Part shown: positions 8,917-17,506 of the stretch, one piece after another | How positions within the stretch are numbered: position 1 is the stretch's first letter | Layout of the letters: each line of letters opens with the position of its first letter | Source of the DNA: Anaerolineaceae bacterium | GTDB lineage: Bacteria > Chloroflexota > Anaerolineae > Anaerolineales > Anaerolineaceae | Length of the DNA stretch: 46,748 bases | Assembly (NCBI GenBank): GCA_003563055.1 | Contig: PWSY01000052.1 | Coordinates: forward strand, 1-46,748 | Direction: 5' to 3' | Program-made: the position numbers and the translations under genes | The notes under the pieces: generated by a model | What the model was told of the DNA's origin: nothing | What the model saw: only the letters and a program-made list of their open reading frames with translations | Database searches by the model: none

Positions 8917-9486
8917 TTAGTTTATTGGAGATTCCAGCGTGGTTTCAATGGCTGATAACACTTCATTCAACGATGCAAAGGGGCCAATTTTTACAAACCG
9001 CAGCGTCCCACCTCGGTCAAGAATATAGGTTTCAGGCACGGAATGGACCTGATACTTTCTTGAAATTTCACTGCGTAAATCGGGTCCATTGGGGTAAGTG
9101 ATCCCATAATCTAAAAGAAAAGCACGGGATGCTGTTTCCGTGTCCATATAGGCCACACCCAGGAAAATCACCTCGGCATTTTCCTCTTTTTGGGTTAACT
9201 GCCAGGCTGCTTCAAGGAGCATGGCTTCTTCGTCACATGTGTTACACCAGGAAGCCCAAAAATTAATGACCACAACCTTGCCCCGTAAGTCGGTGGTATC
9301 AATGACCTGGCCCGAAAATGTCTCTAATAAAAAATCCCCTGGCTTTTCTCCCAAAGCAATCCGGGGGTCCCTGTCTTGAAATAAGCGTAACCCAACCAAG
9401 ACCAGGATGGCTGTTACCCCGATAAAAACAGCCACCGCCCAGAACTTATTCGTGATTTTGGAATCGTTACGCTTTCTCATTGCCAT
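8917..9486 (-). CDS. ccmG: TlpA/CcmG-type membrane-anchored thioredoxin
   Basis: Thiol-disulfide oxidoreductase facing outward, likely keeping apocytochrome c or CcmH cysteines reduced. It has one N-terminal membrane anchor (about 14-35) and a thioredoxin fold with FWASWCNTCDEE (active-site Cys at about 81 and 84), then the cis-Pro segment VHSVPETYILD. The TLRFVKIGPF strand follows, and the length is usual. I chose ATG 9486, inside the end of ccmH; TTG 9510 or ATG 9498 are alternatives, and the ribosome site is weak, so coupling to ccmH is likely. A general ResA/TlpA reductant is the alternative label. Confidence 0.85.
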   Translation of the reverse strand: MAMRKRNDSKITNKFWAVAVFIGVTAILVLVGLRLFQDRDPRIALGEKPGDFLLETFSGQVIDTTDLRGKVVVINFWASWCNTCDEEAMLLEAAWQLTQKEENAEVIFLGVAYMDTETASRAFLLDYGITYPNGPDLRSEISRKYQVHSVPETYILDRGGTLRFVKIGPFASLNEVLSAIETTLESPIN

Positions 9487-9988
9487 GCTGTTTAACATTT
9501 TCCAGGTCAAATGCGACCTTTTCGAGGTATGGATCTTCTGATAAAATTGTGCGCTTGTCAGGATGTGCTGGTTGCGCTAAAGTGGGTCGGTGCAGCTTTG
9601 CATACATCACCCCCAGGCCGGTCAAGATGATCACTGGCGGCAGCAGATAAAGCAACCAATTTAATCCACGCCGTGGAGGCTCTCCCAAGACCCGGTCACC
9701 ATACTGAGCCACAAAATAAGATTTAATTTCCTGCTCTGTGCGGCCATCGGCCAGCTGCTGCCTGATCAAGTCACGCCACTGCTGACAGGCGTCCAGAGAA
9801 CAAACATCCAGAGAGATATTCTCGCATACAGGACAGTATAATTGACGCGCAATGTGGTTGACCTCGTCATCTGATGGCATCAGAGCTTGTGCCATAACAA
9901 TCTCGTTTGGCAGGAAAATACACATCCCCACGATCATCAGGAGTATAAATTGCCTTGATCTAAGCTTTAATAGGTTCAGGAACATCAT
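9467..9988 (-). CDS. ccmH: Cytochrome c maturation protein CcmH/CycL-type
   Basis: CcmH handles thiols of apocytochrome c before haem ligation. After a hydrophobic signal or anchor, the redox motif CPVC (about 52-55) is followed by the three-helix bundle with DACQQWRDLIRQQLADG and AQYGDRVLGEPPRRGLNWLL, then a membrane helix and a short cytosolic tail. The family normally has LRCPVC; here it is LYCPVC. I prefer ATG 9988 because the frame further upstream (to 10054) is not typical of a signal peptide. It overlaps ccmG by 20 bases and is separated from ccmEF by about 4 kb of other genes. Confidence 0.9.
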   Translation of the reverse strand: MMFLNLLKLRSRQFILLMIVGMCIFLPNEIVMAQALMPSDDEVNHIARQLYCPVCENISLDVCSLDACQQWRDLIRQQLADGRTEQEIKSYFVAQYGDRVLGEPPRRGLNWLLYLLPPVIILTGLGVMYAKLHRPTLAQPAHPDKRTILSEDPYLEKVAFDLENVKQHGNEKA

Positions 9989-10172
9989 TGAATGATAACC
10001 CAAATTTTTTATAAGCATACCATACACAAGCCAGGCGATGAACTCAAAAAGCAAATACCGCTATTATTTTAACGCATCCATCCCCTTAGCGTTTATCCGA
10101 TGAGATCCTGCCAGCTATCAACAGACCCGGATGTTTATGTCAGCGTAAAACCAGGACATGATTTAACTGCAA

Positions 10173-10205
10173 GAGCCTCAAAACACACACCGTGATTCGA
10201 GGCTC
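10173..10205 (-). terminator. Possible stem-loop after the DUF5684 gene
   Basis: A 7-bp perfect stem, GAGCCTC (10173-10179) with GAGGCTC (10199-10205), extended by imperfect inner pairing, begins 21 bases after the DUF5684 stop. There is no T-run on the minus side, so this may be only a transcript-end stabiliser. Confidence 0.3.
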
Positions 10206-10226
10206 AGATTTTGATGATCGGATAGA

Positions 10227-10640
10227 TTAGCTGGCGGCAGAAGGTCCTACGTAATCTGCTTTGCCAAAGCCGAGGATCAGGAAGAAGATCACGTTGAAAA
10301 AGATGAGGCCCAACGCGAATCCGCTGCCTTTACCAAAGGATTTAGCAATATCAAAGGCAAGTACAAAGGCGACAACCACATTTACCAGGGGGATCAACAT
10401 TAACAGCAGCCACCACCAGGGGCGGCCAACAATTTCCAACATAACTAGCACGTTATAGATAGGAATAATAACGGCCCAACCAGGTTTCCCAGCTTTTGTG
10501 TAGACCTTCCACATCGCAATCAGCATCACCAGACTGAGTACCAGGCCGAATAATGCAGCAATAACACCCCCTATGATGCCGATCAGGTCATCCTGCATCT
10601 GAACTTGAAATAAAGTAAAAAACGGTAAAATATTCAACAT
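10227..10640 (-). CDS. DUF5684 family small membrane protein
   Basis: A 137-residue protein with about four hydrophobic segments. The hallmark is AGKPGWAVIIPIYNVLVMLE followed by GRPWWWLLLMLIP and a GKGSGFALGLIFF segment, the pattern seen in DUF5684 proteins, often annotated near signal peptidases. The function is unknown. It stands alone with over 130 bases on either side, and the sequence around 10640-10680 is AT-rich, suggesting its own promoter. Confidence 0.8.
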   Translation of the reverse strand: MLNILPFFTLFQVQMQDDLIGIIGGVIAALFGLVLSLVMLIAMWKVYTKAGKPGWAVIIPIYNVLVMLEIVGRPWWWLLLMLIPLVNVVVAFVLAFDIAKSFGKGSGFALGLIFFNVIFFLILGFGKADYVGPSAAS

Positions 10641-10777
10641 GACAAGAATCCTTTCTTATATTTGAATTGAACTTAAAATAATCTTACTGCTCATACTATC
10701 TATATTTTATACGGAATAACACACTATGTCAATTTTTTTACTTCGGATAAAAATAATAGCTTATTCTATCCAGGGCT

Positions 10778-12352
10778 TCATGGACGCAAGAAATCAAGCG
10801 GTGTAAGGCAATCGGCCCCAGGCTGGGTAAAAGGATCACTCAAAAACTGTTCGATGATGGTCAAAACACATGGTCCCGAATCCATGACAGCATGACCGCC
10901 GCGCGGCACTGTAAAATAGAAATGGTTGGGCAGGGTAGCACTGGCCAGCAGCGCCCAGGCTGGTGGGGTGACAGGATCATATTCTCCCGCCAGGATCAGC
11001 GCTGGTATCTGGCTGGATACGGCTGCCATCTCAAGCACGCCTGCATGCGTTACCTGCCAAATATCACAGACATCATACACCGATTTAAGGTCATCATACA
11101 GGGGTAGTGAAATGGCAGAAGGAAAGCCTTTGACCATTTCCCAGGCATCATTCAAGTCACCAAATGGAAGGGACTCAGCACACTCGACTGAATAATAAAC
11201 CCCATCACTTTCGTACAGTGCCTCGTCAAAATCAAACCAATCTTCACCGTCATATTCTGGCCAATGTTCACCATCCATCAGATCTAATAAGGGGTCATAA
11301 CCACCCTGATAGGCTTCATAAATTGCATAGGGGATGAAAGAAATCGCGCTGGTATCATATAAAAGGTCAGTCATTTCGGCTATAAGGGTACGATCATCGA
11401 GGGTGCTGCCATCATCAAATTCCAAGGGTTCGCTCGTCAATTCGTCTAATAGCTCATAAAAGACCTGTTCCAGACCAGGGAAATCAGCCCGACAACCCGG
11501 ATCAGCAGCACAACCTTCAAACATACGATGCAGTGCAACAGCAATATGATAAGGTTGTTCGGTATAGGCATTGGCATTAGGTGGGTAAACCGAATCCAGA
11601 ACGACACTCCGGATCCCCTCGGGAAAATCTCGCATGACCGTCAGTGCTAACCGGGTACCATAAGATACACCCAATAAATCCCAGCTTTCAATCCCCAGCG
11701 CTAACCGTAGTTCATGGATATCAGCAGCACTTTCTGAAGATTGGTAAGCAGATAAATGTACCCCTTCTGAAATCAAGCGCTCCCGGCAAGCCTGGATCCC
11801 TGACATAACATCCTCCTCCCATTCGATCGATTCTAGTTCAGGACAGCCAAGGTGTGGCTTAGAATATCCGGTCCCCCGCTGATCAAGCAGGATGATATCC
11901 CGGTTTTGACGAAGCGGTGAAGAGAGCCACAGCCCCAGTTCAGATAGCGCACTGTCCCCTGGCCCGCCTGACAGGTAAAGCAATGGGGCATCTTCAGGGG
12001 AAGTGTTTACGCTGGGAATAACAACAATGGCAAGTTTAATCACCGGGCTGTTAGGTTGACTTCTGTCTTCAGGCACATAAAGGTAACCACAACGAAGGTT
12101 TTTAGATGCGGGAAGGTCAAATGGGCAAATGGAAAATTCAAAGTAACTCGCGCCATGTGCTGGATCTAACTGAGCTGCATCAGGAATGAAAATATGATCC
12201 TCTGTGGAAGGCTGTCCTTCTTCGATGATCAACTCGTGACTGTCCACCTCTTCGTCAAGCCAGCTTGCAAAATTGTTTAGATTCAATAAGCCGCAGGAGA
12301 CCACTGTGAACAGGATAATTGGAAAGAACCATAAGACCTTTTTGGTGATCAT
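10778..12352 (-). CDS. Secreted lipoprotein alpha/beta hydrolase, TAP/proline-iminopeptidase-like
   Basis: A 524-residue serine hydrolase, probably an exported aminopeptidase. A lipobox VVSC places the lipid Cys at residue 20. The hydrolase core starts near 85; LSGGPGDSA (127-135) forms the oxyanion side, GVSYG (228-232) carries the nucleophile Ser230, AGEYDPVTPP the Asp and RGGHAVMD the His. The C-terminal part (about 400-520, ending FLRP) is the TAP-like cap typical of tripeptidyl aminopeptidases, with paired cysteines suggesting disulfides outside the cell. AGGAAG precedes the ATG. It is likely transcribed alone, since a terminator follows dpaL upstream. Confidence 0.85.
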   Translation of the reverse strand: MITKKVLWFFPIILFTVVSCGLLNLNNFASWLDEEVDSHELIIEEGQPSTEDHIFIPDAAQLDPAHGASYFEFSICPFDLPASKNLRCGYLYVPEDRSQPNSPVIKLAIVVIPSVNTSPEDAPLLYLSGGPGDSALSELGLWLSSPLRQNRDIILLDQRGTGYSKPHLGCPELESIEWEEDVMSGIQACRERLISEGVHLSAYQSSESAADIHELRLALGIESWDLLGVSYGTRLALTVMRDFPEGIRSVVLDSVYPPNANAYTEQPYHIAVALHRMFEGCAADPGCRADFPGLEQVFYELLDELTSEPLEFDDGSTLDDRTLIAEMTDLLYDTSAISFIPYAIYEAYQGGYDPLLDLMDGEHWPEYDGEDWFDFDEALYESDGVYYSVECAESLPFGDLNDAWEMVKGFPSAISLPLYDDLKSVYDVCDIWQVTHAGVLEMAAVSSQIPALILAGEYDPVTPPAWALLASATLPNHFYFTVPRGGHAVMDSGPCVLTIIEQFLSDPFTQPGADCLTPLDFLRP

Positions 12353-12526
12353 AACAACTTCCTTTTTAATAGCGGTTGAGGATCAAGCCGTGTTTTAGAT
12401 TGATAATGATACTAAATATTTTACTACATAAAAGACCTTATATGTCTAGTTGCTGTCGCTTTTAATCATCTAAAGGCCTGTTGATGACTGGTCAAATCTG
12501 TGCCCTACTGTGGGGGTGATTTAAGG

Positions 12527-12560
12527 TAAAAATGGGCTTCCCAAGAAAGGGATAGCCCAT
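12527..12560 (-). terminator. Intrinsic terminator of dpaL
   Basis: Read on the minus strand, an 11-bp stem (ATGGGCT plus inner TCCC pairing, one unpaired base) spanning 12532-12560 is followed by TTTTT. It lies 56 bases beyond the dpaL stop, a standard Rho-independent layout. Confidence 0.75.
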
Positions 12561-12615
12561 CATAAAGTCTTTTCACCCAAGTGTATGCCCCCTTCACAGG
12601 ATTCTATAAGCCTGT

Positions 12616-13869
12616 TTAGCCCTCATAAAGTGACTGGTATTCTTCTGGAACCGGGTGCCGACCTGACCAGACCACCTTACGAAAATCAACCGGATCGGTA
12701 TTTCCTTCCGAGTTGATTAACAACACTTCTGAATTGCGGTTCAACGCAAGCTGCTCTCGCAAGGGCGCGTATTCAGGACGCTGCATAATGAACATCAGCG
12801 CGCCCAGGGTTGCAGCTCCTGATTCCCCCGAGACGATGAATGGGTCACCGGCTAGCGGTACGCCATAAACACGCATACCTTTGGCTGCGACATAATCCGG
12901 ACATTTAACAAATACATCGGCGGTATCCCATAAAACTTGCCAGGCTTGGGGGTTCGGATCGCCACAAGCAAGGCCAGCCATTATGGTATCCAGGTCACCA
13001 GCAAAACTATGCGGTTTTCCATCCCCTTTTTCTGCTGATAGGTATAAGCAGGCAGCTTTTTCTGGCTCAACAACAACCGAACGGGTTCTTTCAGGGCCAA
13101 ATAATTGGGCATAAAACCCAATGGTAGCCGCAGCCAGCGACCCTACGCCTGCCTGCACCAGCACATGGGTGGGCTTGATGATACCCTGGGCGGCAAGCTG
13201 CTCTTGCACTTCTGAAAAAGCGGTGGTGTAACCTTGCATCACCCATCTTGGAATATCCTCATACCCAGGCCAGGAAGTATCTGAAATAACCTGCCAACCA
13301 TTTTCTTGCGCGTCCTGGTACACCTGGCGGACAGCATCATCATAGGTACCTGGAACCACAACAACCCGGGCCCCATTGCTTTCGATCGCACGAATGCGCG
13401 CCTGGGACGTGTTTTCGTGGACATAGATAACCGAATTAAAGCCCAACCGGGTTGCAGACCAGGCGACACCCCGCCCATGATTACCGTCTGTGGCTGCAGC
13501 AAAGGTAAAATCTCCCAGCTCCTCACGCACCAGTCGAGCGCCTTCCTCCGAGAAGATATTCAGTTCTTTTACCCCAAGCTGGTTTTTAACAAAACTGTAT
13601 ATAGCAAAAGACCCACCCAAGACCTTGAACGAACTCAGGCTGAGCCGGAAGGATTCATCTTTTACCCAAATACCCCCTAGGCCAAGCATGGCGGCCAACC
13701 TGGGCAAACTCTTCAACGGGCTGACATGATAGCCAGGGATACGGCTATGAAAAGCCCGAGTCTGCCGTGAGATGCCAGGGGGAAACAAGCCATCAACTGT
13801 CGGGCTGTGTTCAATCTCACGGGCGCGTTTATTTTCAATCCAGTTTACTGGTGGTGTTTGTGGGTTCAT
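12616..13869 (-). CDS. dpaL: Diaminopropionate ammonia-lyase
   Basis: PLP enzyme that splits 2,3-diaminopropionate into pyruvate and two ammonia. The 417-residue length is close to the usual of about 400. The Schiff-base lysine is K82 in SSFKVLGGS, preceded by the diagnostic VKDESFRLSL. The substrate-loop GNHGRGVAW and the Gly-rich phosphate cradle VQAGVGSLAAA are present, and the C-terminus has INSEGNTDP. The start is backed by TGGAG 7 bases upstream. It lies between the two ccm blocks with no evident metabolic partner, so its position may be chance. A fold-type II threonine-dehydratase relative is the only alternative. Confidence 0.92.
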   Translation of the reverse strand: MNPQTPPVNWIENKRAREIEHSPTVDGLFPPGISRQTRAFHSRIPGYHVSPLKSLPRLAAMLGLGGIWVKDESFRLSLSSFKVLGGSFAIYSFVKNQLGVKELNIFSEEGARLVREELGDFTFAAATDGNHGRGVAWSATRLGFNSVIYVHENTSQARIRAIESNGARVVVVPGTYDDAVRQVYQDAQENGWQVISDTSWPGYEDIPRWVMQGYTTAFSEVQEQLAAQGIIKPTHVLVQAGVGSLAAATIGFYAQLFGPERTRSVVVEPEKAACLYLSAEKGDGKPHSFAGDLDTIMAGLACGDPNPQAWQVLWDTADVFVKCPDYVAAKGMRVYGVPLAGDPFIVSGESGAATLGALMFIMQRPEYAPLREQLALNRNSEVLLINSEGNTDPVDFRKVVWSGRHPVPEEYQSLYEG

Positions 13870-14083
13870 ATATTATCTCCAAACGATTAATTGTCTGACA
13901 AATGATACCACAAGAGAACCAGATGTGCACCTTAAACAACCCCCTGCCAGCGAATATATCTTGATTAACCCCCCATCAGACCATTCAATCGATTATGTTA
14001 TCTGTCAGCTTAGGACCTAACCGATATCCTGGCATTTACCTGCATGAATTTATACACCCTATTACCCGGGATGATCCCCTCTC

Positions 14084-16120
14084 TTATTTAGGGCGATGTG
14101 CTTTACCTCCTTTTCCTGCAGGCTTGGGCCACAGGGCAGTAATAACCCCCAATGTCAGCACCCCTGTCCCAATCCATAACCAGTTAGTCAGCGGATTGAT
14201 ATAAATTCTAAATGTGGCTTCATCCTGCGAAACAGGTCGCCAATCAATCAGGATTGCATACAGGTCTCTCGACAGGTTGCTTATCAGTCCCGGATGGGTG
14301 ATAGCCATGCCCAGACCAGGGTAAAAGTCTCGTTGTGGATAGAGCACACCCACTGGGCTGTCATTGCGGAAAACTGTTATAACCGTCTCGGTAATATTTC
14401 TGCTATCCTGGGACTGATAGTTCTCAAGCCCTGTAAATTCAAACCGATACTGACTGAGGGTGACGCTTTCCCCAAGAGCCAATGTCACCTGTGTTTCCTC
14501 CTGTAAACCTTCAATACCAATGATGCCCACACTCATGAGCACGATACCCAAATGCACCAATAGGCCGCCATAATACCGCCTTTTCGCCTGGAATGGCACA
14601 ACCAGGGCCTTTAAGGCCTTTCCAGGCTGTTGCCGGTTTAAAACAAAGACGGTGTGGGTGCATTCCCCCAGGATCACAAGCCCGCTGGCACCAGCCAGCC
14701 ATACGGCAACCAGCGCATAGGCATTACGCACATCACCATACAACCAGGCAGCAAGCGGGAGCAACAAGGATAACGGCCCCAGCACCACAAGCTGCTTTCT
14801 GAGTTTAAAAATTTTTGTGCCGCCCCAACCCGCCAGGGGACAAACCCCTAACAGGAACAGATTCAATGTGAACAAAGGGCCGTTGATGCGTTTATACCAG
14901 GCCGGGCCGACTGTAACCTGTGTGTCCGTTAGCAATTCTGAGATGATGGGGTAAATCACGCCCAAAAAACAGACCATTAGAATGCTCAACAGCACCAAAT
15001 TCGAGAATAAAACCAGTACCTCTCGTGAAAACTTAAATTCTGGCTCATATTCTACGTGTAAAGATGGCCAGCGGTGGATTATCAAACCCAGCGAGCCCAG
15101 TGTGACCAGGGATAAATAATAAAACATCGGCAGCCCAATATCACTTGCAGCAAAAGAGTGGACAGATGAAAGCACCCCCGAGCGCGTAATAAAAGTCCCA
15201 AACAGCACTAAAACAAAGGTGAGCAGCCCTAAAGCCGTATTCCAGCGCTTAAACCCACCCCGTCTTTTCTGTAAAAACGCTGTATGCAACAAAGCAGTCG
15301 CACTCAGCCAGGGCATCAAAGCTGCCACCTCGACTGGATCCCAACCCCAGTATCCACCCCATCCCAGCACATCATAAGCCCAACGCATGCCAAGCACCAG
15401 GCCCAACGTCAGAAAGACCCAGGTGACCAGCGTCCACGGCCGCGCGATAGCCAGCCACTGGCGGTCATGCCGACCTGTAACCAGGCTTGCAATAGCCAGC
15501 GAAAACGGAATGATGAAACCAACAAACCCTAAATAGAGCGCTGGTGGATGCCAAATCATCCCCGGGTGGCGTAATAAGGGGTTTAACCCCTGCCCATCAC
15601 TGGGCACCAGGGACTGCGCTCCAAATGGTTGAAAAACACTCAGTAGTCGGGTGCCATCCGGGAAGTGCCACAGTCTCTCAAAGGGTATTTCTAAGAAAAC
15701 ATTCAATGATAGGAAAAAACCCAGCGTGACGAACATAACGATCAACACCCAAGGTAAAAAAACAAAATCATCCTGCCATTTTCTAAAAATAAAAAGGGCA
15801 CAAAACCCTGCCAACAGCCAGTTCCAAAATAACAAGGAACCGCTTTGCCCGCCCCACAGTGCGGTCAACTTCAGATAGGGTGGCATATCCTGACTGATCA
15901 CACTGGACACATAGGCCACATCAAATCGATCCCCTATCAACAAACCAAGCATCACAATCAAGCCTACGGTTATCAGAGGGAATATCATCAGCAATGCTAA
16001 CCGGGCTGATTCAATCCAGGGTTGTGATTTTTGCATCACCCCCCAACACGCTGCTATCAATCCATACACGGTTAAAAGAAAAGCAAGCGCAATTGTGAAA
16101 TAGCCAAATGCGGTTATCAT
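14084..16120 (-). CDS. ccmF: Haem lyase CcmF (cytochrome c synthetase subunit)
   Basis: CcmF accepts haem from holo-CcmE and joins it to apocytochrome c, working with CcmH. The protein has 678 residues and about 14-15 membrane helices. The WWD haem-handling motif WGGYWGWDPVEVAALMPW is intact and the flanking conserved histidines are in MIWHPPALYLG and SVHSFA. A large periplasmic loop near the C-terminus (ALGESVTLSQYRFEFTG) is also typical. It begins 6 bases after ccmE, so the two form an operon. ccmA, ccmB and ccmC are not in this window. Confidence 0.95.
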   Translation of the reverse strand: MITAFGYFTIALAFLLTVYGLIAACWGVMQKSQPWIESARLALLMIFPLITVGLIVMLGLLIGDRFDVAYVSSVISQDMPPYLKLTALWGGQSGSLLFWNWLLAGFCALFIFRKWQDDFVFLPWVLIVMFVTLGFFLSLNVFLEIPFERLWHFPDGTRLLSVFQPFGAQSLVPSDGQGLNPLLRHPGMIWHPPALYLGFVGFIIPFSLAIASLVTGRHDRQWLAIARPWTLVTWVFLTLGLVLGMRWAYDVLGWGGYWGWDPVEVAALMPWLSATALLHTAFLQKRRGGFKRWNTALGLLTFVLVLFGTFITRSGVLSSVHSFAASDIGLPMFYYLSLVTLGSLGLIIHRWPSLHVEYEPEFKFSREVLVLFSNLVLLSILMVCFLGVIYPIISELLTDTQVTVGPAWYKRINGPLFTLNLFLLGVCPLAGWGGTKIFKLRKQLVVLGPLSLLLPLAAWLYGDVRNAYALVAVWLAGASGLVILGECTHTVFVLNRQQPGKALKALVVPFQAKRRYYGGLLVHLGIVLMSVGIIGIEGLQEETQVTLALGESVTLSQYRFEFTGLENYQSQDSRNITETVITVFRNDSPVGVLYPQRDFYPGLGMAITHPGLISNLSRDLYAILIDWRPVSQDEATFRIYINPLTNWLWIGTGVLTLGVITALWPKPAGKGGKAHRPK

Positions 16121-16126
16121 CTCGGT

Positions 16127-16636
16127 TTAATTGCCTACCTGGGCGGGTAATGCTTCTTCGTACTTGGTGGGGCACTTTAGAAGGAGTTCTTCTGCGTGAA
16201 ACTCTCCCGCTTCTGTCAGAGTGCCTGTTAAAATAGCCTGTGCCTCATCCCGCAGCATATCTGGTTTTGGGCCGCCATAAGTCACCGCCAAACGAGTGTT
16301 GTCGGGGTCCTTGACCGCTTTGCTCAAAACCGCGCTTAAACCTCCCCTATTTCTAATTTCATCGTTATCTCCCGGGATATGGGCGATTGTAAAATGCAAG
16401 AGGCCTGATTCAGTGTCCAATTGGATGCTTTCCCCAATCACAGCACCGGAAATCCGCAGGTTTTGCCCCCTGTAAGCCTCATGTGATTTTTGCAACTCAT
16501 CCACTGTTATAAAAAACTCGGCTGTTTTACGGGTAGCACTGACAACCATTAAAACAAGCGCTGCTAAAAACAAACTCCCCGCTATAATGAACTTTAATCG
16601 GTTAGCTTTCACACCAGATGATCTCAAAGTTGTCAT
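16127..16636 (-). CDS. ccmE: Haem chaperone CcmE, CXXXY type
   Basis: CcmE carries haem covalently outside the membrane and hands it to CcmF. An N-terminal anchor (about 13-33) is followed by the OB-fold domain: VDELQKSHEAYRGQNLRISG, FTIAHIPG and LTGTLTEAGEFHAEELLLKC. In the standard protein the haem ligand is a His in HXXXY; here the motif is CPTKY with Cys155 and Tyr159, matching the cysteine-type CcmE known from Desulfovibrio and archaea. An AGGA lies 12 bases before the ATG. It is first gene of the ccmE-ccmF pair. Confidence 0.92.
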   Translation of the reverse strand: MTTLRSSGVKANRLKFIIAGSLFLAALVLMVVSATRKTAEFFITVDELQKSHEAYRGQNLRISGAVIGESIQLDTESGLLHFTIAHIPGDNDEIRNRGGLSAVLSKAVKDPDNTRLAVTYGGPKPDMLRDEAQAILTGTLTEAGEFHAEELLLKCPTKYEEALPAQVGN

Positions 16637-16849
16637 ATTCTACACATCCTTAACCCATTACCAATAAAAACGACGGCCTAATTATAATTGAACCCAGCCC
16701 AGTTAGGGAATTAACACACACCTGAAAACGCAGCATACCATTTTAAAAAATTTTCGACTTGAATCCTGATTAGTATCAGAGACTCCTGAACCCCGTATCA
16801 ATTGCGACTATGGTATATTTTAATCACTCAATAAACGCATGGAGCGGCT

Positions 16850-17485
16850 ATGTATATTGCTATTGAAGGTGTGATAGGCGTTGGAAAAACAACCCTGGCG
16901 CGTCTTATACAACCAATCTTTGATGCAGAACTCCTCCTAGAAATCTTTGAAGAGAACCCCTTTTTAAGTGATTTCTACAGCGACCGCGCCCGTTACGCTT
17001 TTCAGACACAAATTTTTTTCCTTCTCAGCCGATACCATCAGCAGCGAAAGGGTGTCCTGGCTGTATCATCTAAAAAGATCTGCCTAATATCCGATTATTG
17101 CTTTGAAAAAGATCGTCTATTTGCTGAGGTCAATCTCTCCGGCGATGAATTAGAGATGTACTTTAAAGTCCACGAAGCCCTGGCTGAGAAGATTGTCCAG
17201 CCAGACCTGACAGTCTACCTCCAAGCGCACACCGATGTGCTCATGCAGAGGATTGCCCAACGAGACCGGCCATATGAACGCCAGATGGATGTTAATTATA
17301 TTGACACCCTCTCCCAGACCTATGACGCACGTTATGCACACAATTCGTCCCCAAATGTGCTCGTCATCAATACCAACCAGCTGGATTATATTCGTCGTAC
17401 TGAAGACCTGGAACACATCTGCCAGCGCATTCGCCAGGCGTTGAAATTGACCCCCTTCCAGGAAAGCCTTCCTATCCATTTATAG
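16850..17485 (+). CDS. Deoxynucleoside kinase
   Basis: Phosphorylates a deoxynucleoside with ATP in nucleotide salvage. A 211-residue dNK/dGK-type P-loop protein: GVIGVGKTT (7-15), EENPFLSDFYSD, FQTQIFFLLSRYHQ, SDYCFEKDRLFA carrying the DR pair, and the lid RDRPYERQM. Base preference (dA, dG or dC) cannot be decided by eye. A GGAGCGG ribosome site lies just before ATG. The nucleotidyltransferase gene follows 21 bases later, so the two are likely one transcript. It lies next to the candidate replication origin. Confidence 0.9.
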   Translation: MYIAIEGVIGVGKTTLARLIQPIFDAELLLEIFEENPFLSDFYSDRARYAFQTQIFFLLSRYHQQRKGVLAVSSKKICLISDYCFEKDRLFAEVNLSGDELEMYFKVHEALAEKIVQPDLTVYLQAHTDVLMQRIAQRDRPYERQMDVNYIDTLSQTYDARYAHNSSPNVLVINTNQLDYIRRTEDLEHICQRIRQALKLTPFQESLPIHL

Positions 17486-17506
17486 TTTATACTCAGGGGA
17501 ATTACC

